64,000 bases of DNA from CAWCKS01 sp963763485 (lineage in GTDB: Bacteria; Pseudomonadota; Alphaproteobacteria; Rhizobiales; Xanthobacteraceae). The DNA is taken from positions 744,001 to 808,000 of the forward strand of contig CAVXOW010000008.1 of assembly GCA_963763485.1 (NCBI GenBank). The letters are read 5' to 3'. Of the stretch, positions 29,631-39,373 are shown piece by piece; within the stretch, counting starts at the first letter, position 1, and each line of letters begins with the position of its first letter. Position numbers and translations under genes: made by a program. The notes under the pieces are model-generated. The model was not told the origin of the DNA. It worked only from the letters and a program-made list of their open reading frames with translations, and ran no database searches.

Positions 29631-29836
29631 GGTAAATCCGCTGTGGACGCCGTGGCACGGCGTAAGCGAGTTGCTCGCCCGGGTTCCATTCCACTATTAC
29701 GTTACCGGCGCGCGATCTTTTGCCGGAAATGGATATCCGGTTCCGGCGATTGATGGCGCACAAGAAATCTGCCGGTGCGAACGACTGTTCGTACGTCTCA
29801 TTCGGACGCGCCGGCATTGCATCTGGTTAAATTGGA

Positions 29837-30259
29837 ATGCAGTTCGTCCCCCAGCGCGGTCTGGTCGCGATCATGGCCGTTCTCGACATCGCCCTCAACG
29901 GAACCCATCGGCCGATTTCGGCAAAGGCCCTCGCCCACCGGTATGGCCTTGCGCCACGATATCTCGAACCGATGCTGCAGATGCTGGTGCACGACGGCAT
30001 CCTGAAGGGAATCCGCGGACCGCAGGGCGGCTACCAGCTCGGCCGGCCGTCGTCCTCGCTGACCGTCGCCGAGATCGTGTGCGCAGCCAGCGACCCCTCG
30101 ACGGCGAGCTACCCGCCAATCAGGAAATACCCGCTGGTGGCCAAGATCATCCTGCCGGGCCTCGAAAAAGCCGAGCGCGCCATCTCCGACACATTGCAGA
30201 CGGTGACGGTCGAAGCCCTGCTGCGCCGCGCAAGCACGCAGGGCCTGCGCCGCGATTGA
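29837..30259 (+). CDS. Rrf2-family transcriptional regulator
   Basis: The 140-residue protein has the Rrf2 winged-helix start (MQFVPQRGLVAIMAVLDIAL), then ISAKALAHRYGLAPRYLEPMLQMLVHDGILKGIRGPQGGYQLGRP. Rrf2 proteins often sense iron-sulfur or cysteine status through three Cys in the C-terminal part. Here only one Cys (EIVCAASDP) is seen, so an iron-sulfur cluster is unlikely. The 206 bases upstream hold no other gene. Its target is unknown. Confidence 0.85.
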   Translation: MQFVPQRGLVAIMAVLDIALNGTHRPISAKALAHRYGLAPRYLEPMLQMLVHDGILKGIRGPQGGYQLGRPSSSLTVAEIVCAASDPSTASYPPIRKYPLVAKIILPGLEKAERAISDTLQTVTVEALLRRASTQGLRRD

Positions 30260-30508
30260 TTCGGTTTCGGCGCCGGCAGTCCTGTGGACGTCGGCGACAA
30301 CGAAATTGACGCCGCGTTGTGGCCGCGTTCACGGTCTGGACTTTTACCGTGAGAAGTCACCTTGCCGATATCCTCAATTGATTCGCGGCAAGCCCGCCGA
30401 CGCGGCGCGCGAAGGCGTCCGGACGGCTTCGCTCCGCGACGAGCAAGACCACAGCTATCACCCGCAGCCATTCGGCGTGAGGCTGATGACGCGGAGTTGG
30501 GGCATGTG

Positions 30509-33013
30509 ATGACAGGCGTGTTGGGGGCGATGCGTCGGTCAGCCATATCTTGCTCGTCGCTGTGCAGCGTCCTGGCCGCCGGGTCATCACTCGTGACCGG
30601 CAGCGGAACCGCGCGCGCCGAATCGTCATCGACGCTTCGCACGCTCACCGTACTCAATGAGCTGAGCCGCCAGGAGATCGCAGCCCTCGGCCTCGTGCTT
30701 GCGATCGTCGGTTTCTCGGTCGTCGCCGCGATCCTCCTGATGCGCGCGCGAACTCGCGCCGCGGCAATGGAACAAGCCTATCGCGGCGAGGTCGAGCGGC
30801 TGCGCGCCGAGTCCGATCGCAACAACGCCCTGCTGCTCGCCGAACCGCAAATCATCATCGCCTGGCCTGCGGGCAGCGATCGCGCCGATATCGCCGGCGA
30901 CGTCTCGTTCCTGCTTCCGACCGGCGCGCCACAGGGCCGCCTGCTTGCGTTCGGCAGCTGGCTTGCACCGGAGCCGTCGCTGCAGCTCGATCGTGCGGTC
31001 AAGACCCTGCGCAATGATGCCGAGAGCTTTGTCCTGCACCTGACGACGCTGTCGGGGCGCACGGTTGAAGCCACGGGGCGCGCCATCGGCGGCCAGGCGA
31101 TCCTGCGCCTGCGCGAGATTTCCGGGCTGCGCCGCGAGCTCGCGGAAATGACGCGGCGCTACACCGCGCTGTTCGAGGAGACCGACATCCTGCGCAGCTT
31201 CGCAACCGCCCTGCCGTGGCCGATCTGGGCGCGCCGCAGGGACGGAACGCTGCTCTTTGCCAATCCCGCCTATGCTGCGGCGGCCGATGCGGCCTCGGTC
31301 GACGACGTCATCCACCGCAACCTCAACATCCTCGACACCTCGGACCGCGAAGATTTGGCACGCGCCTTGTCCGAGCAGCAGAAATTCGCGGCGCGGGTGC
31401 CGGTCGTCGTACGTGGCGAGCGGCGAACGTTCGATGTGAACGCGATTGCCACGCGCTCCGGCAGCGCCGGCGTCGCCATCGACGTCAGTGAAACCGCGGC
31501 CCTGCGGGCCGAACTCGAACGTATGGCCGACGCCCATCGCCGCACGCTGGACCACCTCTCATCCGGCGTTGCGGTGTTCGACGCACGGCAGCGGCTCGCC
31601 TTCTACAACGAATCCTACCGGCGGCTGTGGGACCTCGACGCCGCATTCCTCGACTCGCGCCCCGACGACTCCAACGTCCTCGATCGCCTGCGCGCGGCAC
31701 GGAAACTGCCGGAGCAGAACGACTTCCGCGCCTGGAAGGCGCGCCTCCTGGAAGCCTATCGCGCGGTCGAGCCGCAGCGCGAGGAATGGCACCTGCCCGA
31801 CGGTCGCACCCTGCACGTGGTGATGACGCCGAACCAGGAAGGCGGCGTCACTTATATCTTCGACGACGCCACCGAGAGCCTCGATCTCGAGCGCCGCTAC
31901 ACCGCAATGATCCGCGTCCAGCGCGAGACCCTGGACAATCTCGCCGAGGCGGTTGCCGTGTTCGGCAGCAATGGCTGCGCGCGCCTGTTCAATCCTGCCT
32001 TCGCCAGGATGTGGCGGCTGTCGCTCGACGCCATGGAACATCAGCCGCACATCGAAACCGTGCAGGCCTGGTGCCAGCCGCTGTACGATGACGCAGCGAC
32101 CTGGCAAACGCTGCGGGGCGCGATCACCGGCATCGACAACCGCGCACCCGTGGCGCTCAAGCTTGAACGCAAGGACGGCAGCGTGCTCGAATGCACGACC
32201 ATGCCGCTCTCCGACGGTGCGACGCTACTGACGTTCCAGGACGTTACCGATACCGTGAACGTCGAGCGCGCATTGCGCGAACGCAACGACGCGCTGGAGG
32301 CGGCTGATCAGATCAAGATCGACTTCGTCCACCACGTCTCCTACGAGCTGCGCTCGCCGCTGACGACCATCATCGGCTTCGCGCACTTCCTGGCCGATCC
32401 GTCGACCGGGCCGCTGACGCCGAAGCAGAGCGAATACCTCTCCTACATCACGACGTCGACCAACGCGCTGCTCGCCATCATCAACAACATCCTCGATCTC
32501 GCCACCATCGATGCCGGCGCCATGACGCTGAATCTCGGCGTGGTCGACGTGCAGAAGGCGATCGAGCAGGCCGCCGCGGGAATTCAGGATCGCCTCATCA
32601 ACGACCGGATCTCGCTCGAGGTTGACGCGCCGAAGGAAATCGGCTCGTTCGAAGCCGATGAGCGCCGTGTCGTGCAGGTGCTCTACAATCTCCTTGCCAA
32701 CGCCGTCGGCTTTGCGCCGAACGACTCCTCGGTCGTACTGAAAGTGCGTCGTCAGAACGGAACGATCGTCTTCTCGGTCACCGATGCCGGACCCGGCATT
32801 CCGCCTGACGTTCAGGACAAGGTGTTCAACTGGTTCGAAACCCACGCCAATGGCTCGCGACATCGCGGCGCCGGTCTTGGCCTGTCGCTGGTGCGCTCAT
32901 TCGTCGAACTGCATGGCGGCCGGGTGTTCGTCGACTCCGCCGTCGGCAAGGGCGCCACCATCACCTGCGAATTCCCGATCGATCACAGCGTCCATCGCAC
33001 CGCCGCGGAATGA
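30509..33013 (+). CDS. divL: DivL-type PAS sensor kinase with Tyr in place of the phosphoacceptor His
   Basis: The product has 834 residues from ATG 30509. In-frame alternatives are GTG 30506, ATG 30530 and an upstream ATG at 30362. After a signal-like start (MRRSAISCSSLCSVLAAG) comes a membrane helix (about residues 57-79). Two or three PAS-like segments follow, such as ALPWPIWARRRDGTLLFANPAY and LDHLSSGVAVFDARQRLAFYNESYRRL. The dimerisation helix reads FVHHVSYELRSPLTTIIGF, with Tyr612 where histidine kinases have His. ATPase boxes are present: NLLANAVGFAPNDS, VTDAGPGIPPD and GAGLGLSLVRSFVELHGG. DivL in Caulobacter controls CckA and the cell cycle. Its start overlaps the tsaE fusion by four bases at the end. 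Confidence 0.85.
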   Translation: MTGVLGAMRRSAISCSSLCSVLAAGSSLVTGSGTARAESSSTLRTLTVLNELSRQEIAALGLVLAIVGFSVVAAILLMRARTRAAAMEQAYRGEVERLRAESDRNNALLLAEPQIIIAWPAGSDRADIAGDVSFLLPTGAPQGRLLAFGSWLAPEPSLQLDRAVKTLRNDAESFVLHLTTLSGRTVEATGRAIGGQAILRLREISGLRRELAEMTRRYTALFEETDILRSFATALPWPIWARRRDGTLLFANPAYAAAADAASVDDVIHRNLNILDTSDREDLARALSEQQKFAARVPVVVRGERRTFDVNAIATRSGSAGVAIDVSETAALRAELERMADAHRRTLDHLSSGVAVFDARQRLAFYNESYRRLWDLDAAFLDSRPDDSNVLDRLRAARKLPEQNDFRAWKARLLEAYRAVEPQREEWHLPDGRTLHVVMTPNQEGGVTYIFDDATESLDLERRYTAMIRVQRETLDNLAEAVAVFGSNGCARLFNPAFARMWRLSLDAMEHQPHIETVQAWCQPLYDDAATWQTLRGAITGIDNRAPVALKLERKDGSVLECTTMPLSDGATLLTFQDVTDTVNVERALRERNDALEAADQIKIDFVHHVSYELRSPLTTIIGFAHFLADPSTGPLTPKQSEYLSYITTSTNALLAIINNILDLATIDAGAMTLNLGVVDVQKAIEQAAAGIQDRLINDRISLEVDAPKEIGSFEADERRVVQVLYNLLANAVGFAPNDSSVVLKVRRQNGTIVFSVTDAGPGIPPDVQDKVFNWFETHANGSRHRGAGLGLSLVRSFVELHGGRVFVDSAVGKGATITCEFPIDHSVHRTAAE

Positions 33014-34551
33014 CGGACCAGCCGCTGCACAGCTTCTCACTCACCCTCGCCGACGAGACAGCGACGGCGCACCTGATGGCCGACCTCGCGCTCCTGATCG
33101 GCCGCGACGACCTGGTCACGTTGTCGGGTGATCTCGGCGCCGGCAAGACCGCGGCGGCGCGCGCCATGATCCGCCATCTCGCGCGCGACGAGGCGCTGGA
33201 GGTCCCAAGCCCGACATTCACGCTGGCGCAGAGCTACGATCTCGCATCGCTACCGGTATTGCACGCCGATCTCTACCGCATCAGTGACGCAAGCGAACTC
33301 GATGAGCTCGGCCTGATGCCGTTTCCCGACGACGTCCTGGTGTTGCTGGAATGGCCGGAGCGCGCGCCCGACGCGCTTCCGGCCGATCGCATCGATATCC
33401 AGCTGTCGTCGCAGTCAGCGCTTGGTCCGAGCTCGCGCTTCTGCGTGGTGACCGGCTTCGGCACGGCGGCAGCAAAGGTCGAACGACTCGAGAAGCTCAG
33501 GCGGTTCCTGAGCGCCGCGGGTTATCTCGATGCCGAACGCCGTTACATGCCGGGCGATGCGTCGACGCGATCCTATGCCCGGCTGGTGCGCGGCGGCGTC
33601 TCCGAAATCCTGATGAATTTTCCACCCCGGGTAGATCGGCACCTGATCTATGACGGCAAGTCGTATCTCGAAGCGGTTCACCTCGCCGATGAGATCAAGC
33701 CGTTTGTCGCGATCGGGCAGGCCTTGCACGCACTCGGCTTTTCCGCGCCGGTGATCCACCACACCAATCTCGACGACGGATTCCTGATCAGCGAGGATCT
33801 CGGAGATGCCGGTGTGATCGAAGGCGATCCACCGCGGCCGATCGTCGAGCGCTACGAAGCTGCAACCGACGTGCTGGTAGCGCTGCATCGACAGGAGCTG
33901 CCGGCAACCCTGCCGGTCGCAGGCAGCTCGGACTACACGATCCCGGCGTTCGACGTTGCCGCGATGCTGATCGAGGTCAGCCTGCTGCTCGACTGGTACC
34001 TGCCGGATCGCGGCGTCGGCGTGACCGACGCGATGCGCGAGGAGTTTTATGCGCTGTGGCAGGAGATTCTCACGCCCGTGCTGGCGAAACCCGAGACGAA
34101 ACCCGAGACCTGGGTGATCCGCGATTTTCACTCGCCGAACCTGATCTGGCGCGCCGAGCGGCAGGGCATGGCGCGGGTCGGGATCATCGATTTCCAGGAC
34201 GCGGTGCTCGGACCGGCAGCCTATGACGTTGCGTCACTGGCGCAGGATGCGCGGCTCGACATTCCCGAGCAGGTCGAGATCGCGCTGCTGACCCGTTATG
34301 TGCAAGGACGCCGTGCACACGACCGCGAGTTCGATGCCGCCGGCTTCACGGCGACCTACGCGATCATGTCGGCGCAGCGCAACACTCGGCTGCTTGGCGT
34401 GTTCTCGCGGCTGAACCGGCGTGACGGCAAGCCGTACTATCTGCGCCACCAGCCGCGCATATTCACCTATCTGACGCGCAGCCTCGCCCATCCGGCGATG
34501 GCGTCGGCCCGCGCCTGGTATACGGCGCATCTGCCGCCGCCATTAGCGTGA
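33010..34551 (+). CDS. tsaE: fusion of TsaE (tRNA t6A synthesis ATPase) and AmgK-like sugar kinase
   Basis: Residues 1-150 match TsaE, needed for the t6A37 tRNA modification. The P-loop SGDLGAGKTAAARAMI is at 39-54, with VPSPTFTLAQSYD and VLLEWPER following. Residues from about 170 match aminoglycoside-phosphotransferase-like AmgK, the anomeric N-acetylmuramate/N-acetylglucosamine kinase, with YMPGDASTRSYARLVRGG, WVIRDFHSPNLIW (about 370-380) and IIDFQDAVLGPAAYDVASLAQDAR. There is no stop between domains. AmgK acts with MurU, encoded two genes downstream. The fusion could also be separate proteins in other bacteria. It follows divL directly. Confidence 0.88.
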   Translation: MTDQPLHSFSLTLADETATAHLMADLALLIGRDDLVTLSGDLGAGKTAAARAMIRHLARDEALEVPSPTFTLAQSYDLASLPVLHADLYRISDASELDELGLMPFPDDVLVLLEWPERAPDALPADRIDIQLSSQSALGPSSRFCVVTGFGTAAAKVERLEKLRRFLSAAGYLDAERRYMPGDASTRSYARLVRGGVSEILMNFPPRVDRHLIYDGKSYLEAVHLADEIKPFVAIGQALHALGFSAPVIHHTNLDDGFLISEDLGDAGVIEGDPPRPIVERYEAATDVLVALHRQELPATLPVAGSSDYTIPAFDVAAMLIEVSLLLDWYLPDRGVGVTDAMREEFYALWQEILTPVLAKPETKPETWVIRDFHSPNLIWRAERQGMARVGIIDFQDAVLGPAAYDVASLAQDARLDIPEQVEIALLTRYVQGRRAHDREFDAAGFTATYAIMSAQRNTRLLGVFSRLNRRDGKPYYLRHQPRIFTYLTRSLAHPAMASARAWYTAHLPPPLA

Positions 34552-34651
34552 ATTCGGCGTTAACGGCCCTCGGCCAATCCTCGCTGTTTTACCGCTTGTT
34601 AGCTGGCCGCAGAATAACCTGCCGTCTTCGCATCGCGGGTAGAGGCGTGTC

Positions 34652-34969
34652 ATGGGTGCAGAGCGGCGCAAGGGTGAACGGGTCGCATTCGAGCGCGGAA
34701 TCAACGCGCACATGATGGGCATCGACGGCACCTGGCGGCGCGATTGCATCATGGAAGATGTCTCCGAGACCGGCGCGCGGCTGACCGTGGTCGGCAACGT
34801 CGAAGGTCTCAACCTGAAGGAATTCTTCCTGCTGCTGTCGTCGACGGGGCTCGCCTACCGCCGTTGTGAGCTCGCCTGGGTCAATGGCGACCAGGTTGGC
34901 GCTGCCTTCCTGAAACAGGGTGAGAAGAAAAAGAGCCGCCGGCCGAGCGCGGCGCCCGCGGAGACATGA
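34652..34969 (+). CDS. PilZ-domain protein
   Basis: The 105-residue protein is a single PilZ domain. The cyclic-di-GMP motif RxxxR appears as RRKGERV at residues 5-11, and the second motif as EDVSETGARLTV. PilZ proteins bind cyclic di-GMP and act on partner proteins. It sits between the tsaE-amgK fusion and murU. The partner cannot be deduced. The tail is lysine-rich (EKKKSRRPSAAP). Confidence 0.88.
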   Translation: MGAERRKGERVAFERGINAHMMGIDGTWRRDCIMEDVSETGARLTVVGNVEGLNLKEFFLLLSSTGLAYRRCELAWVNGDQVGAAFLKQGEKKKSRRPSAAPAET

Positions 34970-35003
34970 ATCTGGCGGTGCGGCGGCTTCGTCGGCCTGT
35001 CAT

Positions 35004-35045
35004 AGCAGTGAAGTACTGGCAGTGAGGTACTAGCGCTGAGGTCCT
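35004..35045. repeat. three tandem 14-base repeats
   Basis: AGCAGTGAAGTACT, GGCAGTGAGGTACT and AGCGCTGAGGTCCT follow each other without a gap. The unit is 14 bases with two to four changes between copies. They lie in the gap before murU. Confidence 0.7.
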
Positions 35046-35124
35046 GACGCCACACCGGGTGTCAGATTCGGCGGGGGAAGCTGGAATGCCGAGCCAACTG
35101 CATCACTTGCGCTATAGTCGGCCC

Positions 35125-35850
35125 ATGGCTGTCCGCCCTCACACCGCGATGGTGCTCGCCGCCGGATTTGGCGTGCGCATGCGCCCGATCACCGATCGCA
35201 TCCCAAAACCGCTGGTGTCCGTCGGCGGCAAGCCGTTGCTCGACCATGTGCTCGACAAGCTGGCCGAGGCCGGCGTCGAGCGCGCCATCGTCAACGTGCA
35301 TCACCTTGCCGACCAGATCATCTCGCATGTCGCAACGCGCACGGAACCGAAGGTGATCATTTCGGACGAACGCGACCAGATTCTCGGGACTGGTGGCGCG
35401 GTCGTGAAAGCGCTGCCGCTGCTCGGTAGCGATCCGTTCTTCCATCTCAACGCCGACACGATGTGGATCGACGGCGTCAGGTCGAACCTGGCGCAACTTG
35501 CCGACGCGTTCGATCCTGACACCATGGACATCCTGCTGCTGATGGCGCCGACCACGTCCTCGATCGGCTACAAGGGCGCCGGCGACTATGCGATGGCCGC
35601 CGATGGAACCCTGAAGAAGAAGCGCGAAGGCCAGATCGTGCCGTTCGTTTATGCCGGCGCCGCGATCATGCGGCCGGAGCTGTTCGCTGATGCGCCGCAC
35701 GGTCCATTCGAACTGCCGGCCGCGATCTTCGACAAGGCGGAAGAGAACGGCCGGCTGTTCGGCCTGCGGCTCGAGGGCGTCTGGATGCATGTCGGAACGC
35801 CCGACGCGATCGCCGCTGCGGAGCGCGCGATCCTTGCTAGCGTGGCGTGA
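35125..35850 (+). CDS. murU: N-acetylmuramate alpha-1-phosphate uridylyltransferase (MurU-like)
   Basis: The 241-residue nucleotidyltransferase starts MAVRPHTAMVLAAGFGVRMRPITDRIPKPLVSVGGKPLLDHVL, with the LAAGxGxRM pyrophosphorylase signature. The catalytic metal loop is FFHLNADTMW. The middle has the UDP-sugar strand FVYAGAAIMRPELF. In the AmgK-MurU salvage route, muramic acid 1-phosphate is made into UDP-MurNAc, bypassing de novo synthesis. Co-location with AmgK supports this. The start at 35125 is chosen because upstream residues are unconserved. Confidence 0.88.
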   Translation: MAVRPHTAMVLAAGFGVRMRPITDRIPKPLVSVGGKPLLDHVLDKLAEAGVERAIVNVHHLADQIISHVATRTEPKVIISDERDQILGTGGAVVKALPLLGSDPFFHLNADTMWIDGVRSNLAQLADAFDPDTMDILLLMAPTTSSIGYKGAGDYAMAADGTLKKKREGQIVPFVYAGAAIMRPELFADAPHGPFELPAAIFDKAEENGRLFGLRLEGVWMHVGTPDAIAAAERAILASVA

Positions 35851-36045
35851 TTTGGCGCTGACCACCGGTGCCGCGCAGTGCTTTGATCTGCTGAGCTTTT
35901 CCCGGCGATTTTGACGAGTTTTGGGAGCGCGGTTTGGTAGGCACTCCTGCCATTATCTGGCAGCAGGTACAACGCGAAAACTTGCCTTGCTCCGCCTCGA
36001 CCGATCTGTTTCACGTGCAACAGCGCGGCGTGAATCAAGAGAGCC

Positions 36046-39000
36046 ATGCACGTCTTCACCATCCCACCTTCGCAATCGTTCCTGCGCACGCTGGTCACGG
36101 CGCTGGTCGACGGCCGCCTGATTGAGGGATTCGTCGCGCGGAAAGAGCCGGAGCGGCTGGCGAGCGCGACGCTGTATCTGCCGACGCAGCGCGCGGTGCG
36201 CGAGGTGCGGCGCGTGTTCCTCGACGTGCTGGCGCGCGACGCCGCGATCCTGCCGCGCATCGTCGCGCTAGGCGACATCGACGAGGACGAGCTGATCTTT
36301 GCCGATGCCGCGGCCGGCGCGGAGGAGCAGCTTAGCGTGCCGCCGGCGATCGGCGGGCTGACGCGGCGGCTGCTGCTCGCCCAGCTGATCGCGCACTGGG
36401 CGCGGCAGCAGGGCATCCGCGGCGATGGCGGCCACGCTCCGCTGGTGGTCGGCGGCCCCGCCTCATCGCTGGCGCTGGCCGACGAGTTGGCGCGGCTGAT
36501 GGACGACATGATTACGCGCGGCGTGAGCTGGGACGCGCTCAAGGGACTCGTGCCCGACGACCTCGACGTCTATTGGCAGCTGTCGCTCGATTTCCTGAAA
36601 ATCGCCACTGAGGCCTGGCCGCAGCATCTTGCCGCGAAGGGCCTCATCGAGCCGGCGCAGCGGCGCGATCTGTTGATCGCAGCGGAAGCAAAGCGGCTGG
36701 CGACGCATCCGACGGGCCGGTGATTGCGGCGGGGTCGACCGGCTCGATGCCGGCAACCGCGCGCTTTCTTGGCGAGGTGGCAAAGCTGCCGCAGGGCGCG
36801 GTGGTGCTGCCGGGCCTCGACACCGAGCTCGATGACGCGAGCTGGACTCTGATCGGCGGCGATGAGGATGATCCGTCGGCACCGAGCCATCCGCAATTCG
36901 CCATGCATGGTTTGCTGAAGCTGTTCGGCATCGGGCGGAGCGATGTGACGCAGCTGGCCGCTGCGGGACTGCGGTATTGTCTTACCTCTCCCCGCAATGC
37001 GGGGAGAGGTCGGATCGCATCGCGATCCGGGTGAGGGGCATGGCACGGAGTCACAACATACACAGAATTCGCGGACAGCGGCCCCTCACCCCGACCCTCT
37101 CCCCGCTGACGCGGGGCGAGGGAGAAGAGGCGCCGCGCATGTTGAAACACGACATGGCCGCGAGGTGCTGGCCTCCGAAGCGATGCGGCCGTCGGCTGCG
37201 ACCGCGGCCTGGAGCGAGCGGCTGTCGCAGCCCGCCGTGATCGATCACATCGAGACCGCGATGAACGGCATCGGCGTGCTCGAAGCGCCCGGGCCGGAAA
37301 TGGAAGCGCTCGCGATTGCGGCGGCGATGCGCGAAGCGCGCGAGCAGAACATGAGCGCGGCGCTGGTGACGCCGGATCGTGCGCTGGCGCGGCGGGTGCA
37401 GATGGCGCTCGGCCGCTGGAATCTCGCGGCGGAAGATTTGCGCGGCGACGCCTTGCTCACCCTGCCAGCCGGACTGTTCGCGCGGATGACGGCAGCAGTG
37501 GTCGCCGAACAGCTCGCGCCAGCGCCGCTGCTTGCGCTGCTGAAACATCCGCTGTTTCGGCTCGGACGATCGGCGGACGGCTGGCGTAGTGCGATCGCAA
37601 CCCTCGAGCTCGCATTGCTGCGCGGCTCCCGGCCCGCCGCGGGCAGCAAGGGCCTTGCCATGGCACTTGCGGGCTTCCGCGCCGAGCTGACAAGGCTGAT
37701 CGCCCGCGAACCGTCGACCCTGCACCGCTCCGAGCCGCGTGCACACATCAGGCCGGGCGCGCTCGACGACGTCGACGCGCTTGTCAGCGCGCTTGGCGTG
37801 GCGGTGGCGCCGCTCGAACAAGTTGATCGGACTACGGCGCTCGATTTCAACGAGGCAGTGCGCCTCCACAGCAAGGTTATTGCCGCCTTGAGCGAAGAGC
37901 CCACCGGAACGAGCGTGGTCTTCGAAGGCGAGGATGGCGAGGCGCTGACCGACGCGCTCGAACCCCTGGTTGCGAGCGAGGAGCCGGCCGGCCTCCTCAC
38001 CACGCTGATCGATTATCCCGAGTTGTTCGAGGTCGCGTTCGGCGACCAGGTCGTGCGCTCGCGCCAACTGTTGACCTCGGCACTGCGCATCTATGGTCCG
38101 CTGGAATCGCGTCTCACCGAAGCCGATCGCGTCATCATCGGCGGCCTCGTCGAAGGCGTGTGGCCGCCGGAGCCGCGCAACGATCCCTGGCTGAGCCGGC
38201 CGATGCGCCGGTCCCTCGGCCTCGATCTGCCGGAACGGCGCATCGGCCTTGCCGCCCACGACTTCGTCCAGCTGCTTGGCGCGCGCGATGTCATCCTCAC
38301 GCATTCGGCCAAGGTCGCGGGATCGCCGACGGTCCCCTCGCGCTTCCTGCATCGTCTGCAGGCGGTCGCCGGCGATGAGCGCTGGCAGCGCGCGCAAACA
38401 AAAGGCCGGCGCTACCTGCACATGGCCGATGCGCTCGATCATTCCGACGCGTGGAAGCCAATCGCTCAGCCCCAGCCAAAGCCGCCGCGCGCCGCACGCC
38501 CCGCGCAACTCTCCGTCACCGAGATCGAAGATCTGCTGCGCGATCCCTACACGATCTATGCGCGGCACGTGCTGAACCTGCAGCCGCTCGATCCGGTCGA
38601 CATGCCGCTGTCGGCGGCCGATCGCGGCACCGCGATCCACAACGCGCTCGGCGAATTCACGCAAGACCTATCCGAAGCAACTCCCCGCGGACACCGTGCG
38701 CCTGCTGCGCGAGATCGGCAAAAAGCACTTCGCGCATCTGATCGATCGGCCGGAAGCGCGCGCGCTGTGGTGGCCGCGGTTCCAGCGCATCGCGCGGTGG
38801 TTCGCGCATTGGGAGCAACACCGCCGACCCGACATCGTCGACATCCTCGCCGAGAGCCGCGGCACGTTGCAGATCCCGATCGACGGCCGCCCCTTCACGT
38901 TGTCGGCCCGCGCCGACCGCATCGAGCGCAGAAAAGACGGCAGCTTCGCCATCCTCGACTACAAGACCGGCGCACCGCCGAGCGACAAGCAGGTGAGCCT

Positions 39001-39373
39001 CGGCCTGTCGCCGCAAATGACGCTGGAGGCGGCAATCCTGCGCGAGGGCGGTTTTGCCGGCATTGCCGCCGATGCCTCGATCAGGGAGCTGGTTTACGTG
39101 CGCCTGTCCGGCAACGAGCCGCCGGGCGAAGCCCGCGTCGTCGAACTCTCCCGCGGTGCCCGCAAGGATAGTCCGATGACGCCGGACGAAGCGGCGATCG
39201 ACACGCGCCGCAAGCTCGAAATCCTGATCCGGAAATTCGAACGCGAGGAGCAGCCCTATATCTCGCTGAACCTGCCGATGTGGAGCACCCGCTACGGCAC
39301 CTACGACAATCTCTCGCGCATCAAGGAATGGTCGGCGCTCGGCGGCACCGGCGAAGAGGATTTCTTCAATTGA
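36046..39373 (+). CDS. addB: double-strand break repair protein AddB (frameshifted; carries a repeat insertion)
   Basis: AddB is the helicase-like/nuclease partner of AddA in recombination repair. The N-terminus (MHVFTIPPSQSFLRTLVTALVDG), the middle (LPTQRAVREVRRVFLDVLARD, SWDALKGLVPDDLDVYWQLSLDFLKI) and the C-terminal nuclease part (ADRGTAIHNALGEF, SFAILDYKTGAPPSDKQVSLGL) are all present. The frame changes near 36712, where GGGG has probably become GGG, and near 38670 (CAAGACCTAT reads as CAAACCTAT with an extra G). A 141-base repeat at 36984-37124 interrupts the region just before HGREVLASEAMRP, and a third frame change occurs there. Length without corrections is about 1108 codons. Confidence 0.88.
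36984..37124. repeat. palindromic repeat element inside addB
   Basis: The 141-base element starts ACCTCTCCCCGC and ends GCGGGGCGAGGGAG. It differs from the copy in addA at five positions and has no length difference. Its one open frame is read as PAMRGEVGSHRDPGEGHG, then HPDPLPADAG. Confidence 0.9.

Noticed and set aside
38100..39171. Separate gene for the middle part of addB
   Set aside because: The sequence continues the AddB protein across the frame change, and the AddB nuclease motif follows at once in the next frame.
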